Shown one piece after another: positions 6,237-6,400 of a DNA stretch of 6,400 bases. The position numbers and the translations under genes were made by a program. Origin of the DNA: an uncultured Anaerolineae bacterium (GTDB lineage Bacteria; Chloroflexota; Anaerolineae; Anaerolineales; UBA11858); contig CALCSH010000373.1 of the NCBI GenBank assembly GCA_937893815.1, forward strand, positions 1 to 6,400. The letters are read 5' to 3'. The notes below the pieces were generated by a model, which saw nothing but the letters and a program-made list of their open reading frames with translations, did not search any database and was not told where the DNA came from. Numbering within the stretch: the stretch's first letter is position 1; every line of letters begins with the position of its first letter.

Positions 6237-6250
6237 AGGATGAACATCCT
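6237..6250. repeat. short inverted repeat just upstream of the -35 box, possible operator
   Basis: AGGATG and CATCCT are perfect 6-base inverted arms around AA, one base upstream of the -35 hexamer and directly abutting the upstream gene's terminator. It could be a regulator site, or chance. No family can be named. Confidence 0.35.
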
Positions 6251-6286
6251 AAAAAAAGCGGGAAGAGCTTATGCTCTCCCCGCTTT
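6251..6286 (-). terminator. intrinsic terminator of the gene to the right of the window
   Basis: Arms at 6255-6268 and 6273-6286 with a TTAT loop give a 14-position stem. In minus-strand RNA every position pairs, one as a G-U wobble; in plus-strand RNA the same position would be an A-C mismatch. On the minus strand seven T follow (6257-6251). Both points show that it ends a minus-strand transcript entering from beyond 6400. Confidence 0.88.
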
Positions 6287-6365
6287 GACTTGCCAGGGGT
6301 TGGCTTCAACAGGCTCAAGGAAATAATTTATCCCCGAAAAAATACTATTGACTCCACTGAAAAAA

Positions 6366-6400
6366 CTACCGTGCAGGTGTTCCCGCCGGAATATATGGGG
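6366..6400 (-). CDS. possible 3' end of an upstream minus-strand gene (partial)
   Basis: One minus-strand frame ends PYIPAGTPAR at TAG (6368-6366), with ordinary codons, about 80 bases before the terminator. The other two frames run on to stops near 6328 and inside the terminator stem, so they fit less well. Too short to identify; the presence of a gene beyond the edge is better supported by the terminator than by this peptide. Bases 6287-6365 hold nothing else I recognise. Confidence 0.25.
   Translation of the reverse strand, partial: PYIPAGTPAR

Overview
The window looks like a chromosomal segment of a member of the Chloroflexota, probably Anaerolineae. This is inferred from gene style, not from a marker gene. 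GC content looks moderate. There is a lipoprotein-type solute-binding protein, a secreted or membrane protein ending in a zinc ribbon, a NarL-type two-component pair, and an NMT1/THI5-like ABC transporter behind an FMN riboswitch. The last combination is known as RibXY from Chloroflexi. All recognisable genes are on the minus strand, so the window reads from right to left.

Right edge to the first gene (6400 to 5884). A strong minus-strand intrinsic terminator at 6251-6286 closes a gene lying mostly outside the window. Immediately after it come a 6+6 inverted repeat and a near-consensus housekeeping promoter (TTGACT, 17 nt, TATAAT). A complete FMN riboswitch aptamer follows at 6186-6075, then a small hairpin, a first terminator at 6027-5999, two more long hairpins, and a second terminator at 5927-5896. 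The second terminator ends 12 nt before the first start codon. The octamer UUCGGGGC at the 5' side of the aptamer is complementary to the 5' arm of the first terminator (8 bp). Seven of its bases also match the 5' arm of the second. This suggests an antiterminator that FMN binding would disrupt.

Transport operon (5883 to 3272). A permease (ribX-like), a lipoprotein solute-binding protein (ribY-like) and a dedicated ATPase overlap or follow closely. By protein family alone they could be called thiamine-precursor, nitrate or sulfonate transporters. The riboswitch points to riboflavin or a related flavin.

Signalling operon (3179 to 93). A signal-peptide protein with one membrane helix and a cytoplasmic zinc ribbon is followed by a membrane histidine kinase and a NarL/LuxR-family response regulator. 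The spacings are 34 and 2 bases. The kinase's extracytoplasmic sensor domain carries a CWICH motif and a second CIGC pair. It may therefore sense through a c-type heme, or through a metal or Fe-S site held by four cysteines. A plausible extended -10 promoter precedes the operon.

I saw no CRISPR array, insertion sequence, tRNA or rRNA. The most interesting items are the tandem-terminator riboswitch leader and the cysteine-containing sensor kinase with its zinc-ribbon companion.
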